DNA from: Bdellovibrionia bacterium | GTDB lineage: Bacteria; Bdellovibrionota; Bdellovibrionia; Bdellovibrionales; JAGQZY01 | Reading direction: 5' to 3' | DNA length: 64,000 bases | Assembly: GCA_030424715.1 (NCBI GenBank) | Contig: JAUHWH010000002.1 | Location: 397,080 to 461,079, forward strand | In this document: piece after piece, positions 54,346 to 63,697 of the stretch | Layout: each line of letters starts with the position of its first letter | Numbering within the stretch: position 1 is the stretch's first letter | The notes under the pieces: model-generated | What the model was told of the DNA's origin: nothing | The model's input: the letters and a program-made list of their open reading frames with translations, nothing else | Database searches by the model: none | Made by a program: the position numbers and the translations under genes

Positions 54346-56648
54346 TGAAGTCAGCGCTTAAATACACTCTTGGCTTTTTTTCTATGAGTTTTTTGGTCGT
54401 CGCAATCTGCCTATTGGCATTGTGGTTCAATCTCGACAAATGGGTCACCCCACCGCTCTTGCAGGAGACACAGACACGTTGGCTGCCGGATTATAGCGTA
54501 CCCTGGGAGAAGATTGACCTCAAAGTGACAAACCTGGGATGGCTTAAAAAACGTGTGCAAATCGACAGCGAAGGCCCACTCTGTTTTAAAGGAAAATCCT
54601 TCGATCTGTGCTTCAAGGAGTTGCAAGGGGACTTCACCATTCAAGTGCCCAGCCTCGAAATGGAAATCAAAAGCCTTCGCGTGACCGGTGGCGAGCAATC
54701 CCTATCGACCGCAAGTGACAATAGCCCAACACCCCCATCAGAAGCCACCGTGCAGAGCCAAGTTGAAAAACTAAAGGGTTGGGCGGGACTGATTAAAGAG
54801 TGGGCGCCAGAAACTGTGAGGATTGACTTGCCTGCGATCCAGTGGACCAGTGGATCGGTGACCACCGCGATCGCCTTGCAGATCTTCGAGCAAAAAGTCA
54901 CCACCGAAGTGAAGAGACCGAACCTTGATCTGTCATTGAAAACCCTCGTCGCTAAGAATTTTGCGCTGCAAGATTTTTTTCTAAAAATACGTCAGACTAG
55001 CAAGCTGGAAACTCGCAATATCACGATACAGGCCCCAAAGATCCAGTGGCAAAAGACCAGCCCCATTGATGTCAACCTCGTGTTGAAACCCCAAGGAAAA
55101 AGGACGCAAAAGTTGAGTTTAGGACTCCAGCTATTCCTCGCATCTGAGGAGTCCCGTTTGGGCCTTCGATCGATTCGCATTCAATCTTCACGGCTTCCCA
55201 TCGAGATTGCGAAAGTAAACTGCGAGCTGTCGTTTAAAATGAGGGAAAGAGAGTCAACCTCAATCGATTGCCCCAACATACAGATAGATTTTAAAAAATC
55301 CATTGAGAAGTATCATAAGGCCATAAAAGATTTGCATCCGATGTTACCTCCCCACCTATCACTGCAAATTTCTGGATCAATAAGTGAAGGGCTCTGGCTG
55401 TCCGACAAAAGTGATGCCCAACTCGTCGCACTTTCCATGGAAAATCTACAGGCTCAGTCGCCATTCCTAAAACTCAAGGGAAAAAGTCAGTTCATCCTCA
55501 ACCGAGCCCAGGCCGAGCTCGAGGCATTCTTTGTAAAGACTTCGATCGACGTTAATATTCCTGATTTTTCAGAGCTGGTTGTTTTCTTAACGAACACTCC
55601 CTATGCTGTGCCAGCTCCCCTCAACTCTCTGGGCGGCGATGCTAGGCTGACCGTGTCACAGAGTGAGGCCGGAGCAGATGGCAAAGGCTCTTCGTTTGAC
55701 CTTAACCTGGACGTTCGACTCTCAGAAGAGCCGCGCCAACGGGTTTGGTTTACCACCAAGTCAACCGTGGCTCTTTCGACAAAGCTTGAGCTGGACACGT
55801 CAAAAACCCAGTTCGCCATAAACCTAGAACGTCTTTGGTTGCACCTGCCTCCCTTTGACCCACTGGCCGGGGTCCCACAACTCACAGGTGATAGTCGGAT
55901 CAAACCCAAGCGTCCCCTTCGATTTAAACCAGCATCAAAAACCAAATTACCCGTACGCATCAGTGTTAAATCCCAATCCCCTGACAGCATTCGAATTTAC
56001 CATAAACTTTTTAAGCCCTACTTAGCCGGCGCCTTCAATATGGATATTTCTCGTAAAGGCTTGTCTTACGAATTTCTCGTGAGGAAGGACTTCAGGGTGT
56101 CCTACTTAAAACGGGATTTCACCGTACAGAAAATTTCTGTTTCCCAGAAAAAGCAAGCGGCAGCTGGCTTGCAATTGGATGTCTTGGTTCAATTTGACAT
56201 CTCTCCCTACCTCATCGATGTCCAAGTGCTCGGTTCAGCTAAAAATCCAGGGGTCTCCCTCTCCAGTCAACCGAGCCTTCCCCGGGAGGACATTATCTCC
56301 TTATTGATTTATAAAAGAAAAACATCTGAACTCACCCGCTTTGAATCATCGAACGTAGGGGGCACCGAAGCGGCTGTCGCCGATCGAGCCATTGGGCTGT
56401 TTGGTCTGTGGGTTTTCGCCTCAACACCTATCGAAAGTGTTTCCTACGACGCTCGCACGCGCTCCTACAATGCCCGGGTTTCCCTGCCCGGTGAACTTAG
56501 CCTTAACCTAGGCACGGACTGGGAGAAAGAAAGTGTCGTTGGACTGGGTCGTCGTATCGGGGGCGGCTGGAGCCTCGCGACGGAGTACAAGCTCGATGGG
56601 GACGAACAGGTGGGCAATGTCTACATTCAAAAAGAAATGGCGTACTAA
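54345..56648 (+). CDS. tamB: TamB-like translocation/assembly protein
   Basis: 767 residues from ATG 54345, coupled to tamA. One N-terminal membrane helix (about 5-28), then a very long beta-rich periplasmic part. The C-terminal TamB domain is clear: SQPSLPREDIISLLIYKRKTSEL and SLNLGTDWEKESVVGLGRRIG, ending near YIQKEMAY. It is shorter than E. coli TamB (about 1,260). It probably bridges inner and outer membranes and carries phospholipids. Confidence 0.88.
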   Translation: MKSALKYTLGFFSMSFLVVAICLLALWFNLDKWVTPPLLQETQTRWLPDYSVPWEKIDLKVTNLGWLKKRVQIDSEGPLCFKGKSFDLCFKELQGDFTIQVPSLEMEIKSLRVTGGEQSLSTASDNSPTPPSEATVQSQVEKLKGWAGLIKEWAPETVRIDLPAIQWTSGSVTTAIALQIFEQKVTTEVKRPNLDLSLKTLVAKNFALQDFFLKIRQTSKLETRNITIQAPKIQWQKTSPIDVNLVLKPQGKRTQKLSLGLQLFLASEESRLGLRSIRIQSSRLPIEIAKVNCELSFKMRERESTSIDCPNIQIDFKKSIEKYHKAIKDLHPMLPPHLSLQISGSISEGLWLSDKSDAQLVALSMENLQAQSPFLKLKGKSQFILNRAQAELEAFFVKTSIDVNIPDFSELVVFLTNTPYAVPAPLNSLGGDARLTVSQSEAGADGKGSSFDLNLDVRLSEEPRQRVWFTTKSTVALSTKLELDTSKTQFAINLERLWLHLPPFDPLAGVPQLTGDSRIKPKRPLRFKPASKTKLPVRISVKSQSPDSIRIYHKLFKPYLAGAFNMDISRKGLSYEFLVRKDFRVSYLKRDFTVQKISVSQKKQAAAGLQLDVLVQFDISPYLIDVQVLGSAKNPGVSLSSQPSLPREDIISLLIYKRKTSELTRFESSNVGGTEAAVADRAIGLFGLWVFASTPIESVSYDARTRSYNARVSLPGELSLNLGTDWEKESVVGLGRRIGGGWSLATEYKLDGDEQVGNVYIQKEMAY

Positions 56649-56690
56649 GCCCCTAGCTCTGACGCCGCCCTTGAATGTCCCGAGTTCTGC

Positions 56691-57818
56691 TCAAAGATAA
56701 TTATGTAGGGGGCGTAAAAAGAATTCCGAGAGCTTTTTGCGGAAAGGACGTTGAACCCACTGCTCGTAGGTCAATCGGTCGGACCGCTCAAGATCTTGTT
56801 CAAAAATATCTGTTAGTTGCCTCGCAAAACCTTGACTAAAGACATTAAGGTTTGTCTCCCAATTAAAGCGCATCGAGCGAGGATCAATATTGGTCGAACC
56901 AATCGAGCTCAGGCTGTTGTCGACAATCATAAATTTTTGATGAAGAAAGTCGGGTTGGTAGCGGAAGAGTTGAACTTTAGACTTTAAGAGGGGCCCCCAT
57001 AAACCTCGAGCGGATTCTTGCACAACAGGTTCATCGGTGATCTCTCCCGGAATTAAAAGGCGAACTTCGACTCCCCGAGCAGCCGCCTCTCTCAGTAACC
57101 GCCCCAAACCTTCACAGGGAATGAAGTAAGGCGTTGAGATGTCTAAAGTCTCCTTGGCTTGCTTGATCAAGTCTTTGAAGTTTCGTAGGGCCATCGTTGG
57201 CTTTGAATAAGGGCTGGAGGCTACTAACTGATAGGCGATCTCACCGTCTTCGAAAAAACGAATCTCACCTTTCTTGAGTCGATGTTTACGTGGACGCCCC
57301 CCTTGGTTTGAACTGGCATAGTTCCAGTTCTCCATAAAATGCTCATTGAGCAGCCGTGCCGCTCGCCCCTTCATTCTAAAGTGGGTGTCGCGAAACTCCC
57401 GTGACTCACCCACGTCAGCCTTCCAGGGACTCGCGATACCACACCCACCTATGAAAGCGGTGTCGCCGTCTATTATTAGCAGTTTCCGGTGAGAACGAAT
57501 ATTAATCTTCTTAAGGAATCCCCAGCGCATGGGGTTGAACCGCAAAAACTGAACTCCAGCGTCTCTCATCTCAGCCTCAGTCTCTGAATCAAAATTTCGC
57601 GATCCAAAGCTGTCGACGATAACTCGGCAGACAACACCGGCCTTAGATCGTTCGATCAAAATTTCGGCCATCTTTTCACCAAGGGTATCACTGACGAACA
57701 TAAAACTTTCTAAATTGATCTCAGTCCGGGCCTGAGAGAGGGCTCTCTTCAATATTTCAAAAATCTGTTTGCCATCAGCAAGAATGTCCGGGGGTGACGA
57801 GGTCACCGAATTATCCAT
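56691..57818 (-). CDS. Phospholipase-D-family cardiolipin synthase-like protein
   Basis: 375 residues from ATG 57818 (GAAGG upstream). Two HKD motifs: HRKLLIIDGDTAFIGG (about 117-132) and HQKFMIVDNSLSSIGSTN (about 292-309). No membrane helix, as in ClsB/YbhO-type enzymes. It would join phosphatidylglycerol units to cardiolipin or a related lipid. It is preceded by a 44-residue gene. Confidence 0.88.
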   Translation of the reverse strand: MDNSVTSSPPDILADGKQIFEILKRALSQARTEINLESFMFVSDTLGEKMAEILIERSKAGVVCRVIVDSFGSRNFDSETEAEMRDAGVQFLRFNPMRWGFLKKINIRSHRKLLIIDGDTAFIGGCGIASPWKADVGESREFRDTHFRMKGRAARLLNEHFMENWNYASSNQGGRPRKHRLKKGEIRFFEDGEIAYQLVASSPYSKPTMALRNFKDLIKQAKETLDISTPYFIPCEGLGRLLREAAARGVEVRLLIPGEITDEPVVQESARGLWGPLLKSKVQLFRYQPDFLHQKFMIVDNSLSSIGSTNIDPRSMRFNWETNLNVFSQGFARQLTDIFEQDLERSDRLTYEQWVQRPFRKKLSEFFLRPLHNYL

Positions 57819-57828
57819 AGACAAACCT

Positions 57829-57963
57829 TCAACGCCCAGCGCGCTGAAGGTTTCGACCTTCTTCTATGACAACCTGTCGATAAAAATCGACCGCCGCTCG
57901 CGGGAGAGGTTCTCCGCCGTACTGGATCTTGAAAAAGCTGTGCCGAGGCTGAGAATGTTTCAT
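57829..57963 (-). CDS. Small protein gene upstream of the cardiolipin synthase-like gene
   Basis: 44 residues, ATG 57963 with a perfect AAGGAG 6 bases before it. Basic and partly amphipathic (FFKIQYGGEPLPRAAVDFYR). Its TGA is 10 bases before the synthase ATG, and the ribosome site of the synthase lies at this stop, so the two are coupled. No family recognised. An opposing frame (57769-58107) has no good start. Confidence 0.5.
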   Translation of the reverse strand: MKHSQPRHSFFKIQYGGEPLPRAAVDFYRQVVIEEGRNLQRAGR

Positions 57964-58157
57964 AGTGTCTCCTTAAAAGAGTTCATGGACGCGGTCAGTG
58001 AAAACGATAGCAGTGGGATGCCAGAAAGACTCTCTTTTCGTTGTGCAAGCTTTGTGTTTTTTTGTGCAAATGGGGTCGACCCATTGTTGTATTTTCCTAC
58101 ACAATAAATAGTCAGTCCAAAGAGTTCACTGCAGCCACGTTCCCCTATCCTAGAGAG

Positions 58158-59108
58158 ATGAATCCGAAGCAGAATAAACCCAAAACGAAATCCCAGCCAC
58201 CCAACGCTGACATAAGGCATTACGGCCTCGAATTGGAGTTCACCGGCCTCGACCTGAAAACAGTGGCAGAGCTCGTTGTCCATCACTTTGGCGGCGAGAT
58301 CTCAAAGCGCAGCGCTTATATAATCGACGTCAAGAACACCGCGTGGGGAGACTTTAGACTCGAATGCGACTCGTCATTTCTTAAATCAAGAGGCTACGCC
58401 GATTGGTTAAGCAACGTCGGCGTCGACCTCACCAAAGATGAACAAGAACGGCTGGACGTCGCGATCGCAGGAAAGTCCGACATACTGGTACCCAATGAAC
58501 TGGTCACTCCGCCCTTGCCCCAAAAGGCTCTTCCCGACTTCTATAATTTTGTTGATCATTGGAAGCAAATCTATCGCAATTTAGTGCCCATAGATCTGAG
58601 TCTGGCCCCACTTGGCCTTCACATCAATATCGAGACCCATTCTCTTGAAAGTGATTGGCTCCTTAGCGTGTTACGCTCTTTCTGCCTTCGGTATAAAAGC
58701 CTCAAGAAGGAAATTGCCGTGGACATAAAGCGAAGTGTTGCCCCCTACATCGCTTCTTTCCCAAAGGGGTATACCGAATGGATCAATCGCGAAGACTACA
58801 CTCCCACCATGGAGGTGTTGATTAAAGACTACTTTAAGTGGAACCCGACACGAAATCGAGCGCTCGATATGGCCCCACTCTTTGGTCATATCAACTGGGA
58901 ACTTCTTGAAAAGGTCGAAGGATTAGAACTCCACCTGGTGAAACCCCGCCCCGCCTTTCATTATCGACTCCCGAACTGCCATCTCCACAGCCCCGATTGG
59001 AGTGTTGAGCAAGAGGTTAACCGCTGGCTTGAATTGGAAGACTTTGCGAAAACACTCTCAAAAAATAAGAAATTGGGTCGAGACCCGCAAAACGGGGAGA
59101 TGAAATAA
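58158..59108 (+). CDS. Amidoligase-family (ATP-grasp-unrelated COOH-NH2 ligase) protein
   Basis: 316 residues from ATG 58158. The start IRHYGLELEFTGL is the amidoligase signature (G-x-E-x-E), with later WGDFRLECDSSF, PLGLHINIETHS and RNRALDMAPLFGHI giving further active-site acids, His and Arg. These enzymes share the fold of glutamine synthetase and form amide or peptide bonds. It is followed after 0 bases by a glutamine amidotransferase gene, the known pairing for this family, so modification of a cell-surface peptide or peptidoglycan is likely. Confidence 0.85.
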   Translation: MNPKQNKPKTKSQPPNADIRHYGLELEFTGLDLKTVAELVVHHFGGEISKRSAYIIDVKNTAWGDFRLECDSSFLKSRGYADWLSNVGVDLTKDEQERLDVAIAGKSDILVPNELVTPPLPQKALPDFYNFVDHWKQIYRNLVPIDLSLAPLGLHINIETHSLESDWLLSVLRSFCLRYKSLKKEIAVDIKRSVAPYIASFPKGYTEWINREDYTPTMEVLIKDYFKWNPTRNRALDMAPLFGHINWELLEKVEGLELHLVKPRPAFHYRLPNCHLHSPDWSVEQEVNRWLELEDFAKTLSKNKKLGRDPQNGEMK

Positions 59109-59942
59109 ATGAAATCTCTCCTCAAATTAAATTCTAGTGGCCCCAAAATCGCAGTCACCGGCCCCACTCGTGGAGGGGCCCCTGCCTGGATGTTCACTCA
59201 ACTTCAAATTCGATGGCAGGGGGGGCGGCCCATCCGGCTCACCCCGGATAGCGATTGGCAGAACACCTCTTTCGATGGCTTGGTTCTGGGCGGAGGTGCT
59301 GATATCGAACCAACCCTTTATAATCAAGAAACCCGCAATAACAGCCATCCTCCTCAAGGCTCCAGCCCTTTCAAAAGGGGACTTGCGAAAAGCATTCAAT
59401 GGTTTCGTAACCAAATGGGGATTCCGTCGAGCCGAGGCCTGATTGATCCGCAACGAGACCGAATGGAGCTCTCTTTGTTAAGAGACGCTGTCGAGAGCCA
59501 TAAGCCTGTTCTTGGTATCTGCCGTGGCATGCAGATGATCAATGTTTTTTTTGGCGGCTCCCTGCAGACGGATCTTCATCAGTTTTATGGCGAAACCCCT
59601 CTGTCTCGCAGTACCTTTCCAAGCAAGTTTGTCCAACTGACACCCGGTAGTCGAATTGCTCAGATCGCTGGAAAAACCCGACTCTCGGTCAACTCACTGC
59701 ACGATCAGGCCGTCAAAGATTTAGGGAGATCACTGGTATCGACTGCGATCGAGGATAACAAAATCATTCAGGCCATCGAAACCGATTCATCGACAACCTC
59801 AATTCTAGGAATTCAGTGGCACCCCGAATACCTCGTGGCCCACCAACCCCATCGAAAAATTTTCCATTGGCTGATTGATGAATCGAAAAAAACAAAATCA
59901 TCACTAACTGGCAGCAAGGAGAGCCCTTTTGAAGCGCGCTGA
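59109..59942 (+). CDS. Class-I glutamine amidotransferase (C26-type)
   Basis: 277 residues with the nucleophile elbow GICRGMQMINVFFGG (Cys), and later GIQWHPEYL (His, Glu), the triad of gamma-glutamyl-gamma-aminobutyrate-hydrolase-like enzymes. Paired with the amidoligase it may cut or supply the amide that the ligase forms. Overlaps the next gene by 14 bases. Confidence 0.9.
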   Translation: MKSLLKLNSSGPKIAVTGPTRGGAPAWMFTQLQIRWQGGRPIRLTPDSDWQNTSFDGLVLGGGADIEPTLYNQETRNNSHPPQGSSPFKRGLAKSIQWFRNQMGIPSSRGLIDPQRDRMELSLLRDAVESHKPVLGICRGMQMINVFFGGSLQTDLHQFYGETPLSRSTFPSKFVQLTPGSRIAQIAGKTRLSVNSLHDQAVKDLGRSLVSTAIEDNKIIQAIETDSSTTSILGIQWHPEYLVAHQPHRKIFHWLIDESKKTKSSLTGSKESPFEAR

Positions 59943-60618
59943 GCTCAACACCATCAAAATCTCGGCAGCCGCGGCCGTTGTTGTTCTCGTGATGACTCTG
60001 TGGTTTGCAACCCCACTCCCTGAGCTCCTTCAGCCAGAGAAAATCGAGGAACTATTGGCGGGTGTTTCAGGCACGCTCGAGGTGTTTATCGCTTTTCAGC
60101 TTTTGTATGCCCTTGGCACCTGTCTCTTCATCCCCGCTGCTGTCATCACTTTTGCTGCCGCGCTCGTTTTCGATTTTTCTACGGGGATGATCTGCGCCTG
60201 CGCGGGAATTTTTTGGGCCTCTCTCTCCGGATACGCAATGGGTCGCTTTCTCTCTGCAAAAACTGAGTTCATTAGCCGGCTCATGGCACGCTACAAAGGT
60301 TTCGAGACCTTTCAGAAACGAGGTTTCTGGGCCATACTTTTGCTGCGCCTGGCCCCCACGCCTCCATTTACCGTGACCAGTTTAATGGCCGGCACTCTCA
60401 AGCTACCGATTCCCTCTTATGCCGTAGCAACCGTGATAGGAGTTTTACCGCTAACGCTATTGATCCAAGTCTTTGGGCAGCAGATTCTTCTTTTGATAAA
60501 AGAGCCAAGCATTTTAGCGGTGTGGGGGATCCTTGCTCTCGGAGCGCTGATCGCACTTCTACAATATGGCAAAAAACGATTCATCGCTAGCAAACTAGAA
60601 ACCGAGGTGAAGTCGTAA
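59929..60618 (+). CDS. TVP38/DedA-family membrane protein
   Basis: 229 residues from TTG 59929 (AAGGAG about 10 bases upstream). Five membrane helices and the family core FWASLSGYAMGRFL, then RGFWAILLLRLAPTPPFTVTSLMAGTLKLP. DedA/TMEM64 proteins flip polyprenyl phosphate or phospholipids. Third gene of the amidoligase operon. Confidence 0.9.
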   Translation: MKRAELNTIKISAAAAVVVLVMTLWFATPLPELLQPEKIEELLAGVSGTLEVFIAFQLLYALGTCLFIPAAVITFAAALVFDFSTGMICACAGIFWASLSGYAMGRFLSAKTEFISRLMARYKGFETFQKRGFWAILLLRLAPTPPFTVTSLMAGTLKLPIPSYAVATVIGVLPLTLLIQVFGQQILLLIKEPSILAVWGILALGALIALLQYGKKRFIASKLETEVKS

Positions 60619-60635
60619 TAAAATGCCCCGTCTTA

Positions 60636-60653
60636 TGTGCAGGAATGTACACA
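60636..60653. promoter_or_regulatory. CTACACA-type palindrome before the small barrel gene
   Basis: TGTGCAGGAATGTACACA: 14 of 18 match the palindrome at 63632. About 80-98 bases before the barrel gene. Confidence 0.4.
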
Positions 60654-60733
60654 AGCATTGAACGCTGTGGGCAATATTTTTTTTCAACAATCGAGGACAA
60701 TACTATTAAATCCATCACTGAGGAGAGCAAAAC

Positions 60734-61303
60734 ATGAAAAAGCTATTTATTAAAACACTAAGCCAATCGGCCTTAATCGCACTTTTTTTATTCCATTTAC
60801 CAGCGCTTGCGAGTGACCTGACTCCCGAGTTGCGGACCGTCAGTAGTGACACACAACTCAAACCACATGTCGGTTTATCCGCCGGTTTCGGAGACCCTGA
60901 AGGCGACATCAATCCCGGTGGAAACTACGCGCTTGAGGTCGGGTATCAACCAATCATCCCACTTTCTATTGCTTTGGAGCTGGCGGTTTCTCACTACCCG
61001 ATTGAAGGGCCAGAAAAGCTCAACAGAACTTCGGCGATCATAAAAACTGCTTACAACTTTGGAGGACAGATCCCAGTGATTCGTTACGGCTATGTCGGGT
61101 TAGGCGTCGGCCCCATGTGGGAGGACCGTGCCGTACAAAATGAGATGGCGCTAGCGATCATGCCCCAGCTGGGCTTCGACTATCCCATTGAAGGATTGGC
61201 GGACCAGCCCCTATCTCTCGGCTTAAATGTCAGTCAGCTCTTTAGTTCTTCAGACACCCCTGACACCTTCGCTATGGCTGGAGTTATTAAGTACTGGTAC
61301 TGA
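60734..61303 (+). CDS. Small outer-membrane beta-barrel protein
   Basis: 189 residues, ATG with GAGGAG upstream. Signal peptide ALIALFLFHLPALA. Alternating strands (PHVGLSAGFGDPEG, YALEVGYQPIIPLSIALELAVS, YGYVGLGVGPMWEDR) and a C-terminal AGVIKYWY typical of eight-strand barrels (OmpW/OmpA-like). Function unknown. Confidence 0.75.
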   Translation: MKKLFIKTLSQSALIALFLFHLPALASDLTPELRTVSSDTQLKPHVGLSAGFGDPEGDINPGGNYALEVGYQPIIPLSIALELAVSHYPIEGPEKLNRTSAIIKTAYNFGGQIPVIRYGYVGLGVGPMWEDRAVQNEMALAIMPQLGFDYPIEGLADQPLSLGLNVSQLFSSSDTPDTFAMAGVIKYWY

Positions 61304-62179
61304 TCAACGGCGCACGAGCCCGGACACCAAGTTACGGAGCTCAGAGTTGTCATTATCTTTCAAAAGAAAAGCACAAAGTGGAGGAGTCGAAATATCCATG
61401 ACTCCCCCACTTTTCAGTCCCGAAGCCGAGTCTAATATCACTTTCGGTAGAACACAAAAGCAGTCGTTGGCCTCAGTAAAAGCGGAGACGACGTCTATGT
61501 CATTGGACTCGCCCACGACGTTCGGTCGAATACCGTTTTTGAGAAAAAAGGAGTCGAAGGTTCTCTGCACAGAGTTGAAGGCGGGGAACTTGAAGTATGG
61601 TTTTCCACTGAGGCTCTGGGCTGAGACTGACGCCTCCCCACCCCACTTGAAATGGCGACCAAAGGCAATATGGTAAGTGGGACTGAAGAGAGAGATCGCA
61701 TCAAACACATCTTCATTAAATTGCAAAGGTTTCTCACTAATAAAAAAATCTAATTCTCTTTTCATTAAAAGACTCGCGAGAGATTTGTAACTATGCTCAG
61801 GCAATTGCAAACCAAGGTTATTGTTTTCAAACATTCTCTTTAGGAGGAACAGCCCCAAAGCTTTTGGCATGGAGCGCGAGAGCCCAATACGATAGACCTT
61901 CTCAACCGACTGGTACCGCTGATAATTGAGGTTAAAGATCATTTCTTCAACGGAGCTAAAGATGTCCTTGGTGTACCCAAAAATAACTTCACCGCTAGTG
62001 CTGAGGGCGACGCCTCGCCCCTCTCTGACAAATAAATCAGAGTGAAACACCTCCTCTAGCTTTCCGATCTGTTGGCTCAAGGTGGGCTGAGTGATCCCGA
62101 GCTTTTCAGCCGCCTTGGTCAAAGACCCGCAACTAGCCACGACGTGAAAATAGTACAGGTGATTCATATTAACATTCAT
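61304..62179 (-). CDS. LysR-family transcriptional regulator
   Basis: About 291 residues. The helix-turn-helix is textbook LysR (LYYFHVVASCGSLTKAAEKLGITQPTLSQQIGKLEE), followed by the substrate-binding domain (DLFVREGRGVALSTSG, etc.). ATG 62179 is used because AAGAG lies 7 bases upstream; 62197 and 62167 are alternatives. NhaR-like regulators have the same 'MNHLYYFHVVA' opening and respond to Na+ or envelope stress; that relation is likely. Confidence 0.85.
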   Translation of the reverse strand: MNVNMNHLYYFHVVASCGSLTKAAEKLGITQPTLSQQIGKLEEVFHSDLFVREGRGVALSTSGEVIFGYTKDIFSSVEEMIFNLNYQRYQSVEKVYRIGLSRSMPKALGLFLLKRMFENNNLGLQLPEHSYKSLASLLMKRELDFFISEKPLQFNEDVFDAISLFSPTYHIAFGRHFKWGGEASVSAQSLSGKPYFKFPAFNSVQRTFDSFFLKNGIRPNVVGESNDIDVVSAFTEANDCFCVLPKVILDSASGLKSGGVMDISTPPLCAFLLKDNDNSELRNLVSGLVRR

Positions 62180-62315
62180 GATTTGCTCTTGTTTCATACC
62201 TTTATCCTATAGTTTTATAGATATTTCGAAATTGTGTAAACCTGATTTTAAAGAGACGCTGATCCCGAGTATTTTAAAAAATGCCTTCCAACCGCCGCCC
62301 CAGGAAAGAATCTTA

Positions 62316-62645
62316 ATGACACAGTCGAAATACAATGAAAAGCCTCCTCACCATGCGTTGCTGCCTCACGTTCCGGCCTTTCTAGAAGCTCGCAAGAAAG
62401 AGGCTCAGCTCCTCGAACAGAAACAGATGACTCAATCGGAGATCCAAACCCTGTGTTTCGACTGGGCTAGCTTCAGTGAACCCTATGGCTTTGGATTCTT
62501 ACAAGAGTTTGCAGAAAAGATGCTGACCTTTCTCAAGGACTTCGATGAGCTTCCAAAAGATCTTATCGATGAGTTGAAAAGTTACCTCCAGTTCAAAGAA
62601 AGTGATGTTCATGCCTTGGGTACCTATTTAGGTAGCAAGGTTTAA
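62316..62645 (+). CDS. Small acidic/helical protein of unknown function
   Basis: 109 residues from ATG 62316 (AGGAAAG upstream; the frame is open to 62178). No signal peptide and no membrane helix. Helical, Leu/Lys/Glu-rich (FLEARKKEAQLLEQKQMT, EKMLTFLKDFDELPKDLIDE). No family recognised. Divergent from the LysR gene, so it may be its target. Its end overlaps that of the second MscS gene by 4 bases. Confidence 0.6.
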   Translation: MTQSKYNEKPPHHALLPHVPAFLEARKKEAQLLEQKQMTQSEIQTLCFDWASFSEPYGFGFLQEFAEKMLTFLKDFDELPKDLIDELKSYLQFKESDVHALGTYLGSKV

Positions 62646-63562
62646 ACCTCGGCATTTTTCGGATGCAGAGCCTCAGAGAGTGGTTTTGTGAGACGTTCGC
62701 CTCCCTTGATCCCAAAGTCCAGTGTGCGGATAGGAAACGGAATGGTAATACCTTGTTCGTCAAAAGCTTCTTTGATTCGAATGATGATATCATGCCGGGC
62801 GGCCAGATAAGTGTTATGACTTTTATAGTGGACCCAAACTCGAACATCGCAGTTTATAGAACTGCCACCGAACTCCTTAAAAAAGACTTCAACTTCACGA
62901 TCAGAGATTCGACCCGTCACCGTTTCGAGGGACTTTGTAATGATATCAGTGACCGTGCGAAGGTCATCTCCATAGGACACACCAACCTCGACGTCGAGCC
63001 TGCGGCGAGGTGTCCCCGATATATTCTGCAAAGGTTTAGTCAGCATGGATTGATTGGGCACATAGACTTCGACGCCCTGAAAGGTCTCTAATAGGGTGGT
63101 CCTTAGATCGATTCGTTTGACAGTCCCGGTGAAACCCTCAACTTCAACGATATCGTCCAATCGGTAAGGTTGCCGAAAAGCGATCAATATTCCAGAAACG
63201 AAGTTCGCCGCAATGTCTTGAAAAGCAAAACCAAGGGCTAGCCCAATGACCCCGGCTCCAGCGAGTAGCGAAGTGACTGTTTTATCCAGGTTCAGGATTC
63301 CGAGGGCGATAAAGACGCCCGTCAAAACTACAATCACTCGAATCAATGTGCTCATCAGGGAAACGATTGCCCGGTTTCCAACATTCTTCCCTACCAAGGC
63401 AGAGATAACTCGAGCAATCCAACGAGCCGCAAGCGCAAACAGCACAACTATCACCAATGCAGCAACGAAATTTGGAAAATTTTTGATTCCTATTTCGTAC
63501 CAACCTGATAATCTTTCAGAAACTAGCTCCCAAGCATGATTTACCTCTGACTTTGCTGCCAC
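62642..63562 (-). CDS. MscS-family mechanosensitive channel, second copy
   Basis: 306 residues from GTG 63562 (GGAGG 8 bases upstream; the frame begins at 63571). Same plan as the first copy: pore helix LLAGAGVIGLALGFAFQDIAANFVSG, beta domain IVEVEGFTGTVKRIDLRTTLLETFQGVEVYVPNQSM, end TIPFPIRTLDFG. The two paralogues are about 45% identical by eye in the pore and beta domain. Confidence 0.93.
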   Translation of the reverse strand: MAAKSEVNHAWELVSERLSGWYEIGIKNFPNFVAALVIVVLFALAARWIARVISALVGKNVGNRAIVSLMSTLIRVIVVLTGVFIALGILNLDKTVTSLLAGAGVIGLALGFAFQDIAANFVSGILIAFRQPYRLDDIVEVEGFTGTVKRIDLRTTLLETFQGVEVYVPNQSMLTKPLQNISGTPRRRLDVEVGVSYGDDLRTVTDIITKSLETVTGRISDREVEVFFKEFGGSSINCDVRVWVHYKSHNTYLAARHDIIIRIKEAFDEQGITIPFPIRTLDFGIKGGERLTKPLSEALHPKNAEV

Positions 63563-63630
63563 AATAATCACCTCCGAAGCTTCAGTTTATGAAAAACTCT
63601 CATTGATCACATGCTCAAAATACCTAGTTG

Positions 63631-63650
63631 ATGTGTAGAGATCTACACAT
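63631..63650. promoter_or_regulatory. Best CTACACA palindrome, upstream of the second MscS gene
   Basis: ATGTGTAGAGATCTACACAT: two perfect 9-base arms separated by GA, about 70-88 bases before the GTG start. This is the reference copy for the motif. Confidence 0.55.
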
Positions 63651-63697
63651 TGTCTCTAACTTTCCTTGCAATTTCTCTGTGACTGCTTGCCACCTTT

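Noticed and set aside
57769..58107. 112-codon plus-strand frame before the amidoligase gene
   Set aside because: It begins inside the cardiolipin synthase-like gene on the other strand, lacks a ribosome site, and covers the better-supported small minus-strand gene.
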